Source: Alistipes sp.
GTDB taxonomy: Bacteria > Bacteroidota > Bacteroidia > Bacteroidales > Rikenellaceae
Assembly: GCA_020026395.1 (NCBI GenBank)
Contig: JAHHQM010000001.1
Coordinates: forward strand, 124,001-188,000
Length of the DNA: 64,000 nucleotides
Reading direction: 5' to 3'
The notes beneath the pieces are model-generated. The model was not told the origin of the DNA. It did not search any database and saw only the letters and a program-made list of their open reading frames with translations. Position numbers and translations under genes: made by a program. Each line of letters starts with the position of its first letter. Positions within the stretch are counted from its first letter, which is position 1. Shown here one piece after another: positions 49,422-59,405 of this stretch.

Positions 49422-51029
49422 ATGAAATATACCTTTAGTAAAATTTTTGCCGGACTTCTGCTCTTCGGAGCCGTTTCGTGTACGGCAAATTATGAGGAGA
49501 TCAACTCGAATCCTTATCAGCCGGGCGATCTGATTCCGGATGATTATGGTCTGGGTGCTGCGATGAATGCGCTGGCCGGTTGTGTGATCTCGCCGGATGT
49601 CAATACGACGCAGTTCACCGACTGTCTGTTGGGCGGTACGCAGGGCGGTTACTTTGCCGATGCCAACGCCAACTGGAAATCGACCATTTCGAACTACAAC
49701 CCGACCGACGACTGGACGCGTGTATTCCTGAAGAGTGATAAGGTGATTCCGATCCTTTACTCGAACCTCAATGTCGTAAAGAGCGTTTCGGAGCAGTCGA
49801 ACAACCCCGTGCCCCTGGCTATTGCCAACGTGATCAAGGTTGCCACGATGCACCGTGTAGCCGATACTTTCGGCCCGATTCCTTACTCGGAGATTGGTGC
49901 CGACGGTAAGATCGCCACTCCCTACGATTCGCTGGAGAAGGTCTACGATAAGTTCTTCGAGGAGTTGAACGATGCCATCGCCGTGCTGACCGAGAATCAG
50001 AACGCCGCTCTGGTGGCTTCGGCCGACTACGTATATGCCGGTGACGTGAAGAAATGGATCAAGTTCGCCAACTCGCTGAAACTGCGTCTGGCAATCCGTA
50101 TTGCCGAGGTTGCTCCCGACAAGGCTCGCGAAATGGCTGAATCGGCCATCACCAACGAGCTGGGTGTCATCACGACCAACGACGAGAACGCAACGTGGAA
50201 GTACTTCGGTACGATTTCCAACCCGATGAACGTCGCCGTAAACTACAACAAGGTGGATGTCCACACGGACGGTAGCAAGTGTCTTACGTCGGGTGATACC
50301 CACGCTGCCGCCGACATCATCTGCTACATGAACGGTTACAACGACCCCCGTCGCGAGTTCTATTTCTCGAAGTCGGAGTGGGAGGGTGTTGATTACTGCG
50401 GTCTTCGTCGCGGTATCGTAATTCCCGATCACGTAACCATCGGTCACAAATATTCGGGTGTGAAGATCGACCCCGCAGCTCCTGCCATCTGGATGAATGC
50501 TGCCGAGGTTGCCTTCCTGCGTGCCGAGGGTGCTGCTGTTTATGGCTTCAACATGGGCGGTTCGGCCGAGCAGTTCTACAATGACGGTATCCGTCTGTCG
50601 TTCGAGCAGTGGGGTGCAGGCGACGCCGCAGCCTACATGGCCGACAACAAGTCGAAACCCGAAGTTTACAACGATCCCAACTCGGTGAACACCTTCAACG
50701 AACAGCTGTCGAACATTACGGTACAGTGGGAGAGCGGTGCCTCGAAAGAGGAGATGCAGGAGCGTATCCTCATCCAGAAATGGATCGCCAACTACCCGCT
50801 GGGTAACGAGGCTTGGGCTGATTACCGTCGTACGGGTCTGCCCCACCTGATTCCCGTTTCGGCCAACTACAGCAACGGTGAGGTTCTTTCGAGCCGCGGT
50901 GCACGTCGTATGCGTTATCCTCTGGACGAGTACATCTCGAACACGGAGAACGTATCGAACGCCGTAAGCAACTATCTGGGTGGCCCCGATCTGATGTCGA
51001 CCGATCTGTGGTGGGCTCGTAAAAACTAA
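49422..51029 (+). CDS. SusD-like glycan-binding lipoprotein
   Basis: A 535-residue lipoprotein (lipobox ends at about C20, FGAVSC). The body has the TPR-like pattern of the SusD/RagB superfamily, closest in style to the SusD-like_2 group: KVATMHRVADTFGPIPYSEI, WIKFANSLKLRLAIRIAEV, and near the end ILIQKWIANYPLGNEAWADY followed by RRTGLPHLIPV. It forms the lid of the SusC barrel. Same order as in the Bacteroides high-mannose PUL (BT3983-3987 type). Confidence 0.93.
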   Translation: MKYTFSKIFAGLLLFGAVSCTANYEEINSNPYQPGDLIPDDYGLGAAMNALAGCVISPDVNTTQFTDCLLGGTQGGYFADANANWKSTISNYNPTDDWTRVFLKSDKVIPILYSNLNVVKSVSEQSNNPVPLAIANVIKVATMHRVADTFGPIPYSEIGADGKIATPYDSLEKVYDKFFEELNDAIAVLTENQNAALVASADYVYAGDVKKWIKFANSLKLRLAIRIAEVAPDKAREMAESAITNELGVITTNDENATWKYFGTISNPMNVAVNYNKVDVHTDGSKCLTSGDTHAAADIICYMNGYNDPRREFYFSKSEWEGVDYCGLRRGIVIPDHVTIGHKYSGVKIDPAAPAIWMNAAEVAFLRAEGAAVYGFNMGGSAEQFYNDGIRLSFEQWGAGDAAAYMADNKSKPEVYNDPNSVNTFNEQLSNITVQWESGASKEEMQERILIQKWIANYPLGNEAWADYRRTGLPHLIPVSANYSNGEVLSSRGARRMRYPLDEYISNTENVSNAVSNYLGGPDLMSTDLWWARKN

Positions 51030-51044
51030 AACACATAACCGATT

Positions 51045-52100
51045 ATGAAAAATATCATTAAGAAAGGTTTGTCGTTCTCGTGCATGATGGCGGCATCGCT
51101 CTTCGCCTTTTCGTCCTGCTCGGATTGGACGGAGGTAGAGGCTGTCGATGTGGTGACTCCCCAGATCGACGAACAACTCAAGGCAGATTATATCGAGAAT
51201 CTGAAACAATACAAGAACTCGGATCACAAGATGGTCATCGTGACCTTCGACAACAAGACCGAGCGTCCCGCAAACCAGTCGGAGCACCTGACCGTGTTGC
51301 CCGACAGCATCGACGTGATCTCGATGATGAACCCTACGGCGATCAACGACGTGATGACCGAGGAGATCAAGCGTGTGCGCGAGAAGGGTACGCGTGTGAT
51401 CTTTGACGTGAACTACGCCCCGATCGAGTTGGAGTGGAATCAGATGGTCAAAGAGGATACCGAGGGTAAACTTACCGAGGAGGATGCTCTGGCACACATT
51501 GCCAAGCGTGCCGCCGAGCAGCTGGCCGTTTGCGACGAGCTGGGTTACGACGGTGTGACGTTCACCTATATGGGTAAATCGGAAGTCAGCATGAAAGAGC
51601 CCGAGAAGGCTCGCTATGCAGCCCGCCAGAACAGCTTCATGAAGGTTGTTTCGGAGTGGCGTTCGGCTCATGCCGACCTGTTCTGTGCTTTTATCGGTAA
51701 CCCGCAGTATCTGGTTGAGGCACAGGGCGACCTGCTCTCGAAATGCGATTACATCATCCTCCCGACCGACGCCGCCAAGGATATGGACGAGCTGACGGTG
51801 AAGGCTTTCGCCGCCATGGAGAAGCCCTTCTGCCCGAAGGATCGTTTCATCGTGGCTGCCCAGACGGTTCGCCCCGATGACGACAAGCAGATTTACGGTT
51901 ATTTCGGTACGTTCGACGCCGAGGGCAACCGCATGCGTTCGATCTACGGATCGGCCGTATGGTGTGCCGAGCCTTCGGAGCATTTCACCCGTGCGGGACT
52001 TATGATCTGCAATGCACATTTCGATTATTTCGACTCCACATTGGTTTATGGCAACATCCGTGAGGCCGTTAACATCATGAATCCTTCATCTAAAAACTAA
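51045..52100 (+). CDS. GH18-like surface lipoprotein without catalytic residues
   Basis: A 351-residue lipoprotein (C25, FSSC). The fold follows GH18 (MVIVTFDNKTERPANQ, RVIFDVNYAPIELEW), but the catalytic stretch that reads DGVNYDDE in the neighbouring enzyme is DGVTFTYM here (169-176): both the assisting Asp and the acid Glu are missing. It is most likely a binding protein (SGBP) on the cell surface that captures N-glycans. 15 bp after susD and 6 bp before the DUF1735 gene. Confidence 0.8.
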   Translation: MKNIIKKGLSFSCMMAASLFAFSSCSDWTEVEAVDVVTPQIDEQLKADYIENLKQYKNSDHKMVIVTFDNKTERPANQSEHLTVLPDSIDVISMMNPTAINDVMTEEIKRVREKGTRVIFDVNYAPIELEWNQMVKEDTEGKLTEEDALAHIAKRAAEQLAVCDELGYDGVTFTYMGKSEVSMKEPEKARYAARQNSFMKVVSEWRSAHADLFCAFIGNPQYLVEAQGDLLSKCDYIILPTDAAKDMDELTVKAFAAMEKPFCPKDRFIVAAQTVRPDDDKQIYGYFGTFDAEGNRMRSIYGSAVWCAEPSEHFTRAGLMICNAHFDYFDSTLVYGNIREAVNIMNPSSKN

Positions 52101-52106
52101 CGAACC

Positions 52107-53276
52107 ATGAAATTAAATAAAATAGCATTAATGTTTGCTGCCGTTGCCGCCATCGCGTTTACGGGCTGCAAACATGAAGATGAGGCCGCGCACCACTTCG
52201 ACAACAAGCTCTATTTCACGACGGATGCCGTGACGGACGATCTGCTGATCAAGGCCGACGTGCAAGAGGCTTCGCGTTCGATGTCCGTGCGTCTGGCGCT
52301 ACCTGCCGAGCGCGACATCTGCGTGACGATCGGTGCAAATCCCGACCAGACCGCCTACTACAACAAGTCGTATGGTGACGAGGCCGAGACGCTCGACGCA
52401 AAATATTACGAGTTGCCTGAGAACCAGTTCAACATCAAGAAGGGCGACATCACGACCGACGCTCTGGTGATCAACTTCAAGAACACCAACGAGCTCGACG
52501 CCAAGAAGCGTTACGTGCTGCCCGTGTCGATCCTCTCGATCGAGGGTGTCGATGTACTCCAAAGCAAGAGCACGCTGTTCTTCGTATTCAAGGGTGCTGC
52601 CCTGATCAATGTCGTTGCAAACATCGCCGAGATGCACTTCCCGGTATCGTGGTGTGATGCCGATATGAACAAGGTACGTGCGATGAAGACCGTGACGATC
52701 GAGTGTCTGGTACGTAGCGAAGATTGGTCGGGTGGCCGTGAAGGTGTCATCCTGAGCTCTATCATCGGTATCGAGGGCAAGTTCCTCATCCGTATCGGTG
52801 ATGCCGACCGTCCCTGCGATCAGCTCCAGCTGGTTACTCCTTCGGGCAACTGGCCTGCTCCCAACGCCGCTCCCGCACTTCCCGTAAACAAGTGGATCCA
52901 CCTGGCCATCGTATGGGATGCCACCACGGGCGACCGTATCTACTATCAGGACGGTGTTGTCGTGGCTCAGGATACCAACGCTTCGGGTACCATAACCCTG
53001 ATGGGTGGCGAGTGCTACGTAGGTAAGTCGTACGACGATGCTCGTTGGCTGCCGGGTGAGATCTCGGAGCTGCGCGTATGGAACGTACAGCGTTCGGCCG
53101 AGGATATCGCCACGCACATGTATCAGGTAGATCCCAAGAGCGAGGGTCTGGTTGCTTACTGGCACTTCAACGAGGGCGACGGCAGCCTCATCAAGGATGC
53201 TACCGACGACAAGACCGACCTGACGGGTACGGCTACTCCCAAGTGGATTCCCGTAGAGTTGCCCCCGATCAAATAA
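52107..53276 (+). CDS. DUF1735-LamG surface lipoprotein
   Basis: A 389-residue lipoprotein (C21, FTGC, followed by KHEDE). The N-terminal part (about 30-170) is DUF1735, an immunoglobulin-like fold seen at the front of several Bacteroides glycan proteins. The C-terminal part (about 185-375) is a LamG/concanavalin-like sandwich (VNKWIHLAIVWDATTGDRIYYQDG shown in part, GEISELRVWNVQRSAEDI). Probable surface glycan-binding protein, equivalent to BT3986. Confidence 0.85.
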   Translation: MKLNKIALMFAAVAAIAFTGCKHEDEAAHHFDNKLYFTTDAVTDDLLIKADVQEASRSMSVRLALPAERDICVTIGANPDQTAYYNKSYGDEAETLDAKYYELPENQFNIKKGDITTDALVINFKNTNELDAKKRYVLPVSILSIEGVDVLQSKSTLFFVFKGAALINVVANIAEMHFPVSWCDADMNKVRAMKTVTIECLVRSEDWSGGREGVILSSIIGIEGKFLIRIGDADRPCDQLQLVTPSGNWPAPNAAPALPVNKWIHLAIVWDATTGDRIYYQDGVVVAQDTNASGTITLMGGECYVGKSYDDARWLPGEISELRVWNVQRSAEDIATHMYQVDPKSEGLVAYWHFNEGDGSLIKDATDDKTDLTGTATPKWIPVELPPIK

Positions 53277-53303
53277 TGCGAACTTAAAACTGACTAAGCA
53301 GAT

Positions 53304-54770
53304 ATGAATAGCAAATATTTTAAATCGACACTCTGTTCGGCCGCCGTTGTGGCACTGTCGCTTGCGATGGGCGTATCGTGTACGGCCGACGATGTGGTTG
53401 CCGGTAAGGACATTAATTTCGATCACATGGAGTCGATCTACGACACGAAGGTGATCATGCAGGATGCCCGCACGGCCAAGTCGATGAACATCATCGACCT
53501 CTACAAGGAGGGTTACAAAGCCGAATTGAGAATCAACCTGACGAAGGCTTTGGAGGCTCCCGTTACGTTCGAGGTTTCGGTTGACGGGGCATACGTCGAT
53601 GCCTACAACAAGGCCAACGAGACCGAGTACAAACTCTTCCCCGGTGCGGTAACGCTGGGCGATGCTCCTTCGGTTACGATCGAGGCCGGCAAGACGCAGG
53701 CCGTCGTTGAGGTGAACATTCCTTCGGCCGAGCTGGAGGAGGGCGCCGACTACATGCTCCCCGTGAAGGTTGCTTCGGCTAACGACCTTCTGACGCTCAA
53801 CGAGAAAGAGACCCGTTGCGTGTATATCATCAACGACATGGTGAAGGTTTCGGACTGCTTCAAGGGCGATGACCTTCCCAAGGGTTTCCTCTTCTTCGAG
53901 GTGAACGATGCCAACCCGCTGAACGCTCTGGCTTTCGAGCTGGAGAACGGCAAACTGTTGTGGGATGCTGTGGTGCTGTTCGCAGCCAACATCAACTACG
54001 ACGAGGAGGCAGGCCGTCCCTTCGTAAAGTGCAACCCGAACGTACAGTTCTTGCTCGACAACCACGAGACCTACCTCGAGCCGTTGCGTAAGCGCGGTAT
54101 CAAGGTGCTGCTGGGTCTGCTGGGTAACCACGACGCCGCAGGTTTGGCACAGCTCTCGAAGCAGGGTGCCAAGGACTTCGCCGCCGAGATCGCACGCTAC
54201 TGCGAGGCTTACCAGTTGGACGGTGTGAACTACGATGACGAGTACTCGAACGCTCCCGATCTGGATAACCCCGCATTCGACCATGCAGGTTCGGATGCCG
54301 CCGCACGCCTGTGCTACGAGACGAAACTGGCCATGCCGGATCGTCTGGTAACGGTTTACGACTGGGGTCAGATGTACGGTACGGATTCGGTGGACGGTGT
54401 CGATGCCGACGAGTGGTTGGATGTGGTTGTTCCGAACTACGGCGATCACGCTTACCCCGTAGGTAAGATGTCGAAGAAGAAGTGTGCCGGTATCGCTGCC
54501 GAGTTCAACGGCGGTTTCGGTGACAGCCTCAATGAGGGCAACGCCCGCATGATCCTGGAGCAGGGTTACGGTTGGCACATGGGCTTCGCTCCCGATCCCA
54601 TGAAGGCCGATGACGGCATGGTTCGCCGCAACCACTGGAAGACGATCTTCGGCCGCCTGTCGGGTGCCGAGGTCTTCTACGGCTGCAAACTCAAGGAGCC
54701 GACCATCTTCTACAAGAAGAACGATCCCAAAGCCTACATCTATCCCGACGAACTTCCGTTGAAGCGATAA
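53304..54770 (+). CDS. Endo-beta-N-acetylglucosaminidase, GH18, with DUF1735
   Basis: A 488-residue lipoprotein (C26, GVSC, followed by TADD). Residues about 30-180 form DUF1735 and 190-485 the GH18 barrel. The catalytic motif is DGVNYDDE (306-313) with E313 as acid/base and D311 as assisting residue. It should cut the chitobiose core of high-mannose N-glycans at the cell surface and leave one GlcNAc on the protein, like EndoBT-3987. Last gene of the operon, before a strong terminator. Confidence 0.9.
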   Translation: MNSKYFKSTLCSAAVVALSLAMGVSCTADDVVAGKDINFDHMESIYDTKVIMQDARTAKSMNIIDLYKEGYKAELRINLTKALEAPVTFEVSVDGAYVDAYNKANETEYKLFPGAVTLGDAPSVTIEAGKTQAVVEVNIPSAELEEGADYMLPVKVASANDLLTLNEKETRCVYIINDMVKVSDCFKGDDLPKGFLFFEVNDANPLNALAFELENGKLLWDAVVLFAANINYDEEAGRPFVKCNPNVQFLLDNHETYLEPLRKRGIKVLLGLLGNHDAAGLAQLSKQGAKDFAAEIARYCEAYQLDGVNYDDEYSNAPDLDNPAFDHAGSDAAARLCYETKLAMPDRLVTVYDWGQMYGTDSVDGVDADEWLDVVVPNYGDHAYPVGKMSKKKCAGIAAEFNGGFGDSLNEGNARMILEQGYGWHMGFAPDPMKADDGMVRRNHWKTIFGRLSGAEVFYGCKLKEPTIFYKKNDPKAYIYPDELPLKR

Positions 54771-54791
54771 GTAGTGTTTTTTCGAAGATTA

Positions 54792-54829
54792 CGCCCCGGA
54801 AACCGATTGGTTTTCGGGGCGTTTTTTTT
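54792..54829 (+). terminator. Terminator of the surface operon of the PUL
   Basis: CGCCCCG-G-AAACC (54792-54804) pairs with GGTTT-T-CGGGGCG (54809-54821), loop GATT, then eight T. Confidence 0.9.
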
Positions 54830-54936
54830 CGGGGTCGGTGTGCGGTGTAATTGTCGGTCGGTCATCGAATTCCGTTTAAGATGGGATTTGTGCGGATCTT
54901 TTGGCGGATAGACTTTTTTTATAGCGGAGTTTTTCG

Positions 54937-54944
54937 TATTTTTG
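54937..54944 (+). promoter_or_regulatory. -7 box TATTTTTG of the second PUL operon
   Basis: Perfect TAnnTTTG, 37 bp before the transporter-hexosaminidase gene; no TTTG at the -33 position. Confidence 0.55.
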
Positions 54945-54981
54945 AGCGCTGAAAAACTTATTAATCCAAATAAACTCATTT

Positions 54982-57900
54982 ATGAAAAATCAAGTAGCCA
55001 ATCCGCTGAAGTGGGTTCCCTCGCTTTATTTTGCCATGGGTCTTCCGTTCGTGGTGCTGAATATGGTTTCGGTGGTGATGTTCAAGGATTTGGGCGTGTC
55101 GGATGCCCAGATCGCATTCTGGACGTCGCTGATCATGTGGCCGTGGACGATCAAGTTCCTGTGGAGCCCGTTTCTCGAAATCTTCCGAACCAAAAAATTC
55201 TTTGTCGTTGCCACGCAGTTGATCAGCGGCATTTTCTTCGGACTTGCGGCTTTGGCGTTGCATCTTCCCTCGTTCTTTGCAATCGGCATCGCGCTGTTTG
55301 CCGTGGTGGCCTTCAGTGGCGCAACCCACGACATCGCGGCCGACGGTATCTACATGGAGGCACTCGACGAGAAGGATCAGGCAAAATACATCGGATGGCA
55401 GGGCGCATTCTATAACCTCGCGAAACTGGTCGCCACGGGCGGTCTGGTTTGGCTGGCAGGATGGCTCTACGGACACTTCGCAGGCGAAAATCCCGAGGCA
55501 CAGGCTTCATTCGATGCCTACGTGCAGTCGTGGACGATCATCTTCTTCGTCTTGGGCGTAGTGCTCGTGCTGCTCGGCCTGTATCACAGCCGCCGTCTGC
55601 CGTCGCCCGCCGGCGAGCATAAAAAGGAGGCTTCGCTTCAGGAAGGTCTGAACGGCCTGAAGGAGGTCATCACCGATTTCTTCACCAAGAAACACATCTG
55701 GTTCTACATCGCATTCATCATCCTCTACCGCTTGGGCGAAGGTTTCGTGATGAAGATCGTGCCCCTGTTCCTGAAGGCCGACGTCGAGTCGGGCGGTCTG
55801 GCACTTTCGAACCAGCAGATCGGGTTGTACTACGGTACGTTCGGTGCGGGTGCATTCCTCTTGGGGTCGCTGCTCGCAGGTTACTACATCGCACACTTCG
55901 GTCTGAAACGCACGCTTTTCACCCTGTGCTGCATCTTTAACATCCCGTTTGTCGTTTACGCCCTGCTCGCTACGTTCCAGCCCTCGTCGATGTGGCTGAT
56001 CGGTGGCGGTATCGTGCTGGAGTACTTCGGCTACGGATTCGGATTTGTGGGACTGACGCTCTTCATGATGCAGGAGGTCGCTCCCGGCAAACACCAGATG
56101 GCACACTACGCATTCGCTTCGGGTATCATGAACCTTTCGGTGATGGTGACCGGTGCCGTGTCGGGTTATTTGAGCGACGCGCTGGGTTACGCCGATTTCT
56201 TCATGACCGTCATGCTGTTCACGATCCCCGCATTTATCGTGACGTGGTTCGTGCCCTTTAAGAAGTCGGAGGGTGCGAAGAACCTTTGCGTGCTGATCGT
56301 GGCAGGCGTTATGGCTTTGTCGGCCGTAAGCTGCTCGACCGGCAAAGACGAACCCGTACTGATCCCCGCACCGCAGGAGGTGACCGAGCTGGAGGGTACG
56401 CTCAATATCGAAAACGAACTGAATCTCTATACGGACTGCACGCCCGAAATGGCGGAGCGTCTAAAGGCATTCCTCTCGACGACCGACATCCGTTTCAAGA
56501 CGGTCGGGGAGCCTGCTTCGGAGTATTTCCTCAATCTGGCAATTTCTTCCGACGTGTCGATTCCCGCATCGGATGAGGGTTATCTTTTGACCGTTACGGA
56601 TAAGGGTGTCGAGATTAAGGCACTCACCGAGACGGGTATTTTCTACGGTGTTCAGTCGTTGGCACAGCTCTACGCCGCAAACGGTAAAACCATTAAGGCA
56701 CAGCGTATTTCGGATCAGCCCCGATTTGCTTATCGCGGTCTGATGCTCGACGTGTCGCGTAACTTCAATACCAAGGAATTTGTCATCAAGCAGATGCAGA
56801 TGATGGCATCGCTGAAACTCAACCGCCTGCACCTGCACCTGACCGATGCCGCAGGTTGGCGCCTCGAGATCGACCGCTATCCCGAACTGACCGACATCGC
56901 CGCATGGCGCATCGGCAAGACGTGGCAGAACTGGCAGGACGAGGGTAAGAAATACGCCCACGAAGGCGACGCAAACGCTGAGGGCGGTTACTATACGAAG
57001 GACGACATCCGCGAGATTTTGGCCGAGGCTGCCCGCCTGCACATCACGGTGATCCCCGAGATCGAGTTGCCGGGTCACTCGGACGAGGTGCTGGCCGTAT
57101 ATCCCGAATTGTCGTGCTCGGGTGAGCCGAACAAGAACGGCGAATTCTGCATCGGCAACGAGAAGACCTTCGAGTTCCTGGAGAATGTGCTCACCGAAGT
57201 GATCGACCTCTTCCCCTCGGAGTATATCCACATCGGTGGTGACGAGGCCGGAAAGGGTGCTTGGAAAGTCTGCCCGAAATGCCAGAAGCGCATGAAGAAG
57301 GAGGGCTTGAAGTCGGTCGATGAGTTGCAGAGCTACACGATCAAACGCATCGAGCGTTTCCTAATCGCCCACAACCGCCGTCTGCTCGGTTGGGATGAGA
57401 TCCTCGAGGGTGGTTTGGCACCCGAAGCCACCGTCATGTCGTGGCGTGGTGAGGATGGCGGCCGTGCCGCTGCCGCACAGGGGCACGAAGTGGTCATGAC
57501 TCCCGGTGCATACTGCTATTTCGATGCTTATCAGGATGATCCCGAGTCCGAGCCGCAGGCCATGTCGGGTTATCTCCCGCTGAATAAGGTTTATGCCTAC
57601 GATCCCGCTCCCCAAGAGATGGAGGGGCGCGAATTTGTGAAGGGTGTGCAGGCCAACCTCTGGACGGAGTTCGTTCCGACGCCCGAACACACCGAATATA
57701 TGCTCTATCCGCGTCTGTTCGCCTTGGCGGAGGTGGCTTGGACTGCCCCCGAAAAGAAGAACTACGAGGATTTCCACCGCCGTGCCCTGAAGTTGTGTAA
57801 CCGCGTGCGAGAGCTGGGTTACAACGCCTTCGACCTGAACGAGGAAACGGGCGAACGCCCCCAGTCGCTTCAGAAAGAGGAGCATCTGGCCGTGGGTTGC

Positions 57901-58326
57901 CCCGTCAAGTACAACTGCAAGTGGCATTCGAAATATCCCGCCGACGAGGCCGCCACGCTGACCGACGGTCTGCACGGTTCGTGGAACTACTCGACGCGCT
58001 GGCAGGGATTCCTCTCGCACGATTTCGAGGTGGTGATCGACCTCGGCGAGCGTAAGGCCGTGAAGGAGGTTTCGGCCGACTTCATCCAGTGGCATTCGGC
58101 GTGGATCTGGTTACCCAAGGAGGTGATCGTCGCTTTGTCGGACGATGGCGAGAACTTCCGCGAGGTGGGTCGTATCGGTCACGAGATCCCCACGACGGAG
58201 CGCCGCCCGATGTACCGCAACTTCGCCTGGAAGGGTGCCGACACGGCGCGTTACGTGCGCTATACGGCACTGATCAATCCCGAGGTGGGCAGCTGGCTGT
58301 TTACCGACGAGATCTCGGTACACTAA
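54982..58326 (+). CDS. MFS transporter fused to GH20 beta-hexosaminidase
   Basis: One open frame of 1114 residues. Residues 1-428 are a 12-segment MFS transporter of the AmpG/sugar-importer style (LGVSDAQIAFWTSLIMWPWT, LYRLGEGFVMKIVPLFLK). At 432-451 comes KNLCVLIVAGVMALSAVSC, which has the form of a lipoprotein signal, followed by STGKDE. Then the GH20b domain (about 455-585), the GH20 barrel (about 590-930; catalytic Asp-Glu in HIGGDEAGKG, D754/E755) and an F5/8-like sandwich (about 965-1114). The join falls at codons 56272-56280 with no stop, no frameshift and no ATG. The topology works: the MFS C-terminus in the cytoplasm, a thirteenth helix, GH20 in the periplasm. It looks like two genes made one. 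Confidence 0.88.
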   Translation: MKNQVANPLKWVPSLYFAMGLPFVVLNMVSVVMFKDLGVSDAQIAFWTSLIMWPWTIKFLWSPFLEIFRTKKFFVVATQLISGIFFGLAALALHLPSFFAIGIALFAVVAFSGATHDIAADGIYMEALDEKDQAKYIGWQGAFYNLAKLVATGGLVWLAGWLYGHFAGENPEAQASFDAYVQSWTIIFFVLGVVLVLLGLYHSRRLPSPAGEHKKEASLQEGLNGLKEVITDFFTKKHIWFYIAFIILYRLGEGFVMKIVPLFLKADVESGGLALSNQQIGLYYGTFGAGAFLLGSLLAGYYIAHFGLKRTLFTLCCIFNIPFVVYALLATFQPSSMWLIGGGIVLEYFGYGFGFVGLTLFMMQEVAPGKHQMAHYAFASGIMNLSVMVTGAVSGYLSDALGYADFFMTVMLFTIPAFIVTWFVPFKKSEGAKNLCVLIVAGVMALSAVSCSTGKDEPVLIPAPQEVTELEGTLNIENELNLYTDCTPEMAERLKAFLSTTDIRFKTVGEPASEYFLNLAISSDVSIPASDEGYLLTVTDKGVEIKALTETGIFYGVQSLAQLYAANGKTIKAQRISDQPRFAYRGLMLDVSRNFNTKEFVIKQMQMMASLKLNRLHLHLTDAAGWRLEIDRYPELTDIAAWRIGKTWQNWQDEGKKYAHEGDANAEGGYYTKDDIREILAEAARLHITVIPEIELPGHSDEVLAVYPELSCSGEPNKNGEFCIGNEKTFEFLENVLTEVIDLFPSEYIHIGGDEAGKGAWKVCPKCQKRMKKEGLKSVDELQSYTIKRIERFLIAHNRRLLGWDEILEGGLAPEATVMSWRGEDGGRAAAAQGHEVVMTPGAYCYFDAYQDDPESEPQAMSGYLPLNKVYAYDPAPQEMEGREFVKGVQANLWTEFVPTPEHTEYMLYPRLFALAEVAWTAPEKKNYEDFHRRALKLCNRVRELGYNAFDLNEETGERPQSLQKEEHLAVGCPVKYNCKWHSKYPADEAATLTDGLHGSWNYSTRWQGFLSHDFEVVIDLGERKAVKEVSADFIQWHSAWIWLPKEVIVALSDDGENFREVGRIGHEIPTTERRPMYRNFAWKGADTARYVRYTALINPEVGSWLFTDEISVH

Positions 58327-58388
58327 ACCCCGATGAAAACACGTTTAAACACAAGAAATAAATATTCAAACTATAAATCAAACCAATT

Positions 58389-59399
58389 ATGAGTGATTTG
58401 AAAATTGTGGGCCAGAGTCTGCCCGATATGCCTTGGGAGGATCGTCCCGAAGGTTCGAAAGAAGTGATGTGGCGTTTCTCGGCCAACCCGATTATCCCGC
58501 GTGACCTGCTTTCTACGTCGAACAGTATTTTCAATTCTGCAGTCGTACCTTTCAAGAAGGATAAATATAACTATGCGGGTGTGTTCCGTTGCGACGACAC
58601 GAACCGTCGCATGCGTATCCATGCCGGTTTCTCGGTTGATGGAATCAACTGGGACATCAACGAGGAGGATTTCAAATTGGTGGGTGCCGATCCCGAAGTT
58701 GCCGAGTGGGTTTATGGTTATGACCCGCGCGTGGCCAAGATCGACGACAAGTACTACGTAACGTGGTGCAACGGCTACTACGGCCCGACGATCGGTGTGG
58801 CTTGGACCGAGGATTTCGAGACCTTCCACCAGGTGGAGAACGCTTTCCTGCCGTACAACCGTAACGGTGTGATGTTTCCCCGCAAGATCAACGGCAAATT
58901 CGCCATGTTGTCGCGTCCGAGCGATACGGGTCACACGCCTTTCGGTGATATTTTCTACTCGGAGTCGCCCGACTTGGAGTACTGGGGACACCACCGCCAC
59001 GTCATGTCGCCCGCACCCTTCGAGGTCAGCGCATGGCAGTGCATGAAGATCGGTGCAGGCCCCGTGCCCATCGAGACGAGCGAGGGCTGGCTGTTGTTCT
59101 ACCACGGCGTGCTGCGTTCGTGCAACGGCTATGTATACGCCTTCGGTTCGGCACTGCTCGATCTGGAGCAACCCTGGAAGGTCAACGCCCGCAGTGGTCC
59201 GTACCTGATCTCGCCGCGCGAGACGTACGAGTGCATGGGTGACGTGCCCAACGTAACCTTCCCCTGCGCTTCGTTGCATGATCCCGAGACGGGTCGTGTG
59301 GCCGTTTACTACGGTTGCGCCGATACCGTGACGGGTCTGGCTTTCGGTTACATTCCCGAAATCGTCGAGTTCACCAAGAAAAACAACATCTTAAAATAA
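58389..59399 (+). CDS. GH130 mannosyl-N-acetylglucosamine phosphorylase
   Basis: A 336-residue five-bladed propeller enzyme. VMWRFSANPIIPRDLL, NSAVVPFK, the catalytic Asp region VYGYDPRVAKIDD, and RNGVMFPRKINGKFAMLSRP are typical of GH130 subfamily 2. These enzymes split beta-1,4-Man-GlcNAc with phosphate to mannose 1-phosphate and GlcNAc (BT1033/UhgbMP type). It has no signal peptide, so it acts in the cytoplasm on the disaccharide brought in by the transporter. Confidence 0.9.
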   Translation: MSDLKIVGQSLPDMPWEDRPEGSKEVMWRFSANPIIPRDLLSTSNSIFNSAVVPFKKDKYNYAGVFRCDDTNRRMRIHAGFSVDGINWDINEEDFKLVGADPEVAEWVYGYDPRVAKIDDKYYVTWCNGYYGPTIGVAWTEDFETFHQVENAFLPYNRNGVMFPRKINGKFAMLSRPSDTGHTPFGDIFYSESPDLEYWGHHRHVMSPAPFEVSAWQCMKIGAGPVPIETSEGWLLFYHGVLRSCNGYVYAFGSALLDLEQPWKVNARSGPYLISPRETYECMGDVPNVTFPCASLHDPETGRVAVYYGCADTVTGLAFGYIPEIVEFTKKNNILK

Positions 59400-59405
59400 A
59401 GCGTA

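Noticed and set aside
49404..52019. 871-codon minus-strand ORF opposite susD and the GH18-like gene
   Set aside because: Antisense of three well-supported genes with no promoter, signal or domain; similar long shadows lie opposite carB, susC, asmA and GH92 genes.
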